Source: Bdellovibrionales bacterium Ga0074137 (GTDB lineage: Bacteria > Bdellovibrionota > Bdellovibrionia > Bdellovibrionales > JAMPXM01). From it: a stretch of 64,000 nucleotides of DNA. A program made the translations under genes and the position numbers. Position 1 is the stretch's first letter. Each line of letters begins with the position of its first letter. The notes below the pieces were generated by a model. That model was not told the DNA's origin. It did no database searches and was given only the letters and a program-made list of their open reading frames with translations. Location: assembly GCA_001464715.1 (NCBI GenBank), contig LNDT01000016.1:62001-126000 (forward strand), given 5' to 3'. Positions 60,716 to 64,000 of this stretch are shown here, piece by piece.

Positions 60716-60946
60716 TCAACGGCGAATATCGTCAGCTTTGTCGGCGCCGATTTCTTCGACGATGGTGTTCCAGGCGGAGATGACGAAGCCGGGGTTGCCT
60801 GGATCGCGCCCCACCATCAGTCGAGTTATCAACATTGCCAGCGTCACGCTGGCGACAAGAAGCAAAACATACTCGACGACCACTTGCCCACGTTGTCCGA
60901 GACGGTTACCGTTACGAGATGTCTGATTTAGATCAAAAGAATCCAT
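60716..60946 (-). CDS. Small pilin-like (Flp/TadE-type) protein
   Basis: A 76-residue protein from ATG 60946. After a short basic leader comes GQRGQVVVEYVLLLVASVTL, the pattern of class III signal peptides and Flp/TadE pilins (Gly-Gln before a hydrophobic helix with Glu at +5 and Tyr at +6). A short hydrophilic tail follows. It may be a minor pilin or a secretion-linked peptide. Its 5' end overlaps the divergent thioredoxin gene by 28 bases, an unusual arrangement that weakens the start call. Confidence 0.5.
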   Translation of the reverse strand: MDSFDLNQTSRNGNRLGQRGQVVVEYVLLLVASVTLAMLITRLMVGRDPGNPGFVISAWNTIVEEIGADKADDIRR

Positions 60947-61563
60947 CTCCTCAAGCTTCAACCAAATCGCGCCTCACGTCGAGTGCGATCGTCGAAACTC
61001 TTAAGAAGCGCCATATCGGCGTGCCTCTTCTGGGTCTTTTGACTTTGGCGGTGGCCGCTTATTTCGTTTTGGCACAAAGCCCGTCAACACTCACAAACGC
61101 TTCTCTTGAACCAGATCCCTTGGCCGGCGACCGCCCACCCGTCGCTAACTTTACCGTCACAAGTACGATCGGCGAAACATTTGAACTTGCGCAGCACAAA
61201 GGCAAAGTCATCTTGGTCAGCTTTTGGACATCGAATTGCTCAACTTGCATCCTCGAGCTTCCCGTTTTCTCGGAACTCGCCAAACGCTATGAGAGCGAAG
61301 GCCTCGAAGTTTTATCCATCAATTTGGACACGGCCGACATCGGCGCGCGCGTGGCTAGCGATGTGTGGTCAAAGGGTGGTTTTGAGTTTGCGGCTCACTT
61401 AGATCCCGAGCGCAATGTCGCCAAAATTTTCCAGATCGAAACAGTACCGAGTGGGTTTGTTATCGACCGCCAAGGACGAATGGCTTTCAACAGTTACGGA
61501 GCCAACGATTGGCTGGCTCCGGAAACGCGACAACTGCTTGAAGATCTACTTCTCGAAAAATAA
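60919..61563 (+). CDS. Membrane-anchored TlpA/ResA-like thioredoxin
   Basis: A 214-residue protein from ATG 60919. One membrane segment (GVPLLGLLTLAVAAYFVLA) anchors a periplasmic thioredoxin fold with VILVSFWTSNCSTCILELP, where the active site is CSTC in the place of the usual CxxC, and a cis-Pro in ETVPSGFVIDRQG. It probably reduces disulfides, for example in cytochrome c maturation. The C-terminal helix is complete. Confidence 0.85.
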   Translation: MSDLDQKNPSPQASTKSRLTSSAIVETLKKRHIGVPLLGLLTLAVAAYFVLAQSPSTLTNASLEPDPLAGDRPPVANFTVTSTIGETFELAQHKGKVILVSFWTSNCSTCILELPVFSELAKRYESEGLEVLSINLDTADIGARVASDVWSKGGFEFAAHLDPERNVAKIFQIETVPSGFVIDRQGRMAFNSYGANDWLAPETRQLLEDLLLEK

Positions 61564-62031
61564 TTAGACGACTTTTTTAGGAGCGATTCCGCGAATAATT
61601 GCGAGAACCCGGCTCACAACAGTGGAAAGCTCGGCTTCACAGTCGGCCGCCTGAAGTGCGACGACATGATCCTTTCCAAGGCGCCCCATTGGTAAAGTGT
61701 CTGGCGTCCACGAAAGACCTTGCGACAGAAAGCACAAATCAAACGTCTCATCAGTGGGATACATCATCACATAAAGACTGGGGCCACCGTTTCGGGGCCA
61801 GAGGTCGCTTAAGTCTTGAGTCTTGGATCGAAGTTCAAAATAAAATTTTAGCGCCAAGGCCTCTTGGCTTTGCGAAAAATAGAGTCGAACGGGCCCATCG
61901 AAAATCGCGCCGTTAAAAGCCGGTGAATAAAATGGCGACTGGGTAATATAAAGTCGACCTTCTATTTCTGGCATTTCTGGGCTGCTGTTCTCTAGAGAAT
62001 TCGGCGGCATCCGTGTCGCTGTCTCGTTCAT
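61564..62031 (-). CDS. Conserved protein of unknown function
   Basis: A 155-residue cytoplasmic protein from ATG 62031 (GGAG upstream). Strand-rich with GRLYITQSPFYSPAFNGAIF, YVMMYPTDETFDLCFL and a C-terminal helix. No family recognised. It ends immediately next to the convergent thioredoxin gene with no gap, so the two transcripts must overlap. Confidence 0.58.
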   Translation of the reverse strand: MNETATRMPPNSLENSSPEMPEIEGRLYITQSPFYSPAFNGAIFDGPVRLYFSQSQEALALKFYFELRSKTQDLSDLWPRNGGPSLYVMMYPTDETFDLCFLSQGLSWTPDTLPMGRLGKDHVVALQAADCEAELSTVVSRVLAIIRGIAPKKVV

Positions 62032-62202
62032 CTTCACTCCATTGAAATTTAAAAACTGAACTAAATCGACACCCCTCCGGCATCCTGCCACGAGGGATGT
62101 CTTCTCAAAGCCTAGGCAAGCCCGAGCCTCAAACGCAAATTTTTTTTAAGATCATTTAAGAAATCGGCCTTGAAGGTCGAAAACGCCTGACCTGAGCTGG
62201 AT

Positions 62203-63474
62203 TCAACGCGGTTTGAGCTGAAAACCGTCGCGCCAAACCGACGCCACGGCGCTATGACTCAATCCGGGCCCAACCGCATAAAATAGGTCCGAAATCAGAG
62301 CCCCACGCTTGAGCACGATGAAATCCGCAGTTCGGCCTACGGTCAGCGCCCCTGTCTGCTGCTCGAGCCCCAGTGCTGCGGCAGCCGTCACTGTGTAGGC
62401 CGACAAAACTTCAGGCAACGTCATCTGCATCACCGTTCGCGCCAACACCCCCACGAGAGCAATATCTAAAGCGGGGCTAGTGCCTGGATTGTGATCCGTT
62501 GCCAGCGCCACCCGCGCCCCTGCGTCGATCAGGGCTCGAGCTTTTGGGTAGGGAAGCCGCGTGTACATATCGGCCACCGGCAAAAGAACTGCGACTGTCT
62601 TCGACCGAGCAAGCTCGTCGATCTCGCGCGAACCTATTTCGATCACATGATCGACCGACTGCGCTTTGAGCTGAACGCCCAAAGCCGTTCCGCCCGACAG
62701 CGAGAGCTGGTCCGCATGAATTGTGACATCAATCCCCATCGCTCGCGCTTTTCCGAGGAGCTTTTCACCAGAGGCTTTCGAAAAAGCACCTTTCTCGATG
62801 AAAATATCAAGCCTCACGCGTTTCTTTAGAAGCTTCGGAAACAGCGTCTCGATTTTAAGGAGCCATGACGCTTCGGTCTCGCCGTCAGGCAACGAATGGG
62901 CCGCAAGACACGTGACAATCAAACGCGGCAAATCTTTCGCCGAACGATCGCGGATCTTCAGCAGAAGATCCAGGTGCCGATTTTCTTCTTCAATGGTGTC
63001 GGCGTAGCCCGTTTTCACTTCGACCGTAGCGACACCTTGACGAGAAAATAGCTTCAGCCGATCGATGAGCGCAGTCTCAAGTTCTTTTAGACTCGAATTT
63101 TTTGTGGAACGAACTGTCGATCGGATTCCCCCGCCCGCTTTTGCGATATCAAGATACGAATCACCGCGGTTGCGACGTTCGAATTCCTCGGCGCGCGAGC
63201 CTGAATACAATAAGTGCGTGTGGCACTCGACAAACGCGGGTAAAACTTCCGAGCCTTTCAGTGAGACCGTCTTAATTTTTTTCCGAAAAGCCGCGGGCTT
63301 TCCTGCGGCGTAGATTTTGTAATCTTCGGCCCGTCCGCACCACTCGATTTTCCCCTTCGCGGACACCAGCAAAACCGCATCATTGATTGTTTCAATGTGC
63401 GTGACCTCAGGCCTCCGCGCGTCGATGAAACCGCGAAAAGTGTGCAGTTTTGAAATCTTCGTAAAAAGTGTCAC
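62203..63474 (-). CDS. hutI: Imidazolonepropionase
   Basis: A 423-residue amidohydrolase of histidine breakdown, making formiminoglutamate from imidazolonepropionate. Motifs: VLPAFVECHTHLLYSGSRAEEF, GGGIRSTV, TVEVKTGY, DIFIEKGAF, IHADQLSLSGG and ATDHNPG. GTG 63474 overlaps the stop of the aldehyde dehydrogenase (GTGA) and has AAAGGA upstream, so the genes are coupled. No other hut gene is in the window. Confidence 0.88.
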   Translation of the reverse strand: MTLFTKISKLHTFRGFIDARRPEVTHIETINDAVLLVSAKGKIEWCGRAEDYKIYAAGKPAAFRKKIKTVSLKGSEVLPAFVECHTHLLYSGSRAEEFERRNRGDSYLDIAKAGGGIRSTVRSTKNSSLKELETALIDRLKLFSRQGVATVEVKTGYADTIEEENRHLDLLLKIRDRSAKDLPRLIVTCLAAHSLPDGETEASWLLKIETLFPKLLKKRVRLDIFIEKGAFSKASGEKLLGKARAMGIDVTIHADQLSLSGGTALGVQLKAQSVDHVIEIGSREIDELARSKTVAVLLPVADMYTRLPYPKARALIDAGARVALATDHNPGTSPALDIALVGVLARTVMQMTLPEVLSAYTVTAAAALGLEQQTGALTVGRTADFIVLKRGALISDLFYAVGPGLSHSAVASVWRDGFQLKPR

Positions 63475-64000
63475 CGTAAAAATCCTTTGAGCTTCTTCCA
63501 AGTGTCGCCATAGGGAGGATAGCGAAACTTCACGTCTAAAACAAAACGTCTCGTGAGCAATGCCTTCTGGTGCGAGAACGTTTCAAATCCGAATCGCCCG
63601 TGGTACGCGCCAATTCCACTTTTGCCGACACCACCAAACGGCAATTCTTCGTTCCCAAAGTGAAGGAGCGTATCGTTAACGCAGCCTCCTCCAAAATTTC
63701 TATCGATCATTAGATCTCTAGAAAATGTCGAGTTGTTGGAGAAAACATAAAAGGCCAAGGGATCTGGATGACGATCCAAAATTACATCAAGATCCTCTCT
63801 CGTTTCCCACGTTAAAATCGGTAAAATCGGACCGAAAATTTCTTCTGCCATCGCGGGATCATCAACCGAACTTACTTTGATCAATGTCGGTGCCATTTTT
63901 TTCCTTAAAGCATCCCGCTCGCCTCCGTGAACAATCTCAGCGTTCACGAGCAGAGCCTCAAGTCTTTGAAAATGACGATCCGAAACAATTCGGCCGTACG
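63471..64000 (-). CDS. Aldehyde dehydrogenase, class 3 type, C-terminal part (cut by window edge)
   Basis: The minus strand from the window edge reads GRIVSDRHFQRLEALL and then ALDH3-type sequence: EEIFGPILPIL, FGGGCVNDTLLHFGNEELPFGG split at the family motif, and GRFGFETFSHQKALL. It oxidises fatty or aromatic aldehydes with NAD(P). The catalytic Cys and N-terminal half lie beyond the edge. Coupled to hutI by a four-base overlap. Confidence 0.9.
   Translation of the reverse strand, partial: YGRIVSDRHFQRLEALLVNAEIVHGGERDALRKKMAPTLIKVSSVDDPAMAEEIFGPILPILTWETREDLDVILDRHPDPLAFYVFSNNSTFSRDLMIDRNFGGGCVNDTLLHFGNEELPFGGVGKSGIGAYHGRFGFETFSHQKALLTRRFVLDVKFRYPPYGDTWKKLKGFLR

Noticed and set aside
1-64000. 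CRISPR array or complete insertion sequence.
   Set aside because: No regularly spaced repeats and no transposase with terminal inverted repeats were found; the RAYT gene has no such ends.

Overview
The window looks like chromosome of a predatory or predator-related member of the Bdellovibrionota. This is inferred from gene content, since no rRNA or other taxonomic marker is present. The main clues are a TIGR02147-type regulator, a Cds6-type L,D-transpeptidase, lipoproteins with an 'FQNC' lipobox, two large HNH endonucleases of one architecture, and a REP-associated (SRPL-type) tyrosine transposase. There are also many exported proteins with no recognisable domain, several with a Cys-x-x-Leu/Ile-Phe motif just after the signal peptide. 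Base composition is near balanced, with some AT-richer islands (about 17.8-18.9, 28.5-29.3, 34.4-35.2 and 45.4-45.9 kb). I found no tRNA, rRNA, CRISPR array or complete insertion sequence.

Layout. 0-8 kb: the start of a zinc alcohol dehydrogenase, a structured repeat, an L,D-transpeptidase, a CofE-like ligase, an outer-membrane barrel candidate, a PHB-depolymerase-type esterase, a small exported protein, a GH5 glycosidase and a large exported protein. 8-20 kb (mostly minus strand): a ferritin-like protein, dihydroorotase, a thioesterase, a globin-like protein, a cytochrome c/cupredoxin lipoprotein, SppA, an MBL-fold hydrolase, GreB, an SLT-domain protein and an HNH endonuclease. 20.8-27.1 kb (plus strand): a housekeeping block of amidase, rph, rdgB, prs, rplY, pth and ychF.

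27-46.7 kb is an accessory region. It holds exported CxxLF proteins, a second HNH endonuclease, a CmcI-like methyltransferase, a HAD-like exported protein and a ParE/RHH toxin-antitoxin pair with a clear operator. It also has a translationally coupled operon (TIGR02147 regulator, HExxH exported protein, exported partner), an exported PD-(D/E)XK nuclease candidate, and several hairpins and palindromes.

46.8-53.9 kb (minus strand) is one operon: Slt-type lytic transglycosylase, OppA, OppB, a lipoprotein and OppC. It suggests murein or peptide release coupled to uptake, but no ATPase genes are present. 54-64 kb: radA, a GYF/PilZ protein, glpK, a PlsC-like acyltransferase, a RAYT transposase, a pilin-like peptide, a TlpA-like thioredoxin, hutI and the end of an ALDH3-type aldehyde dehydrogenase.

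The most interesting non-coding signal is a pair of 127-base elements (476-602 and 27132-27258). They have identical length and a conserved core, and their long outer stem differs by three compensatory base-pair changes. This indicates selection on a folded structure. Other leads are the exported nuclease, the CxxLF family, the TIGR02147/HExxH operon, and a strong terminator in a 650-base gap ahead of the amidase-rph-rdgB-prs block.
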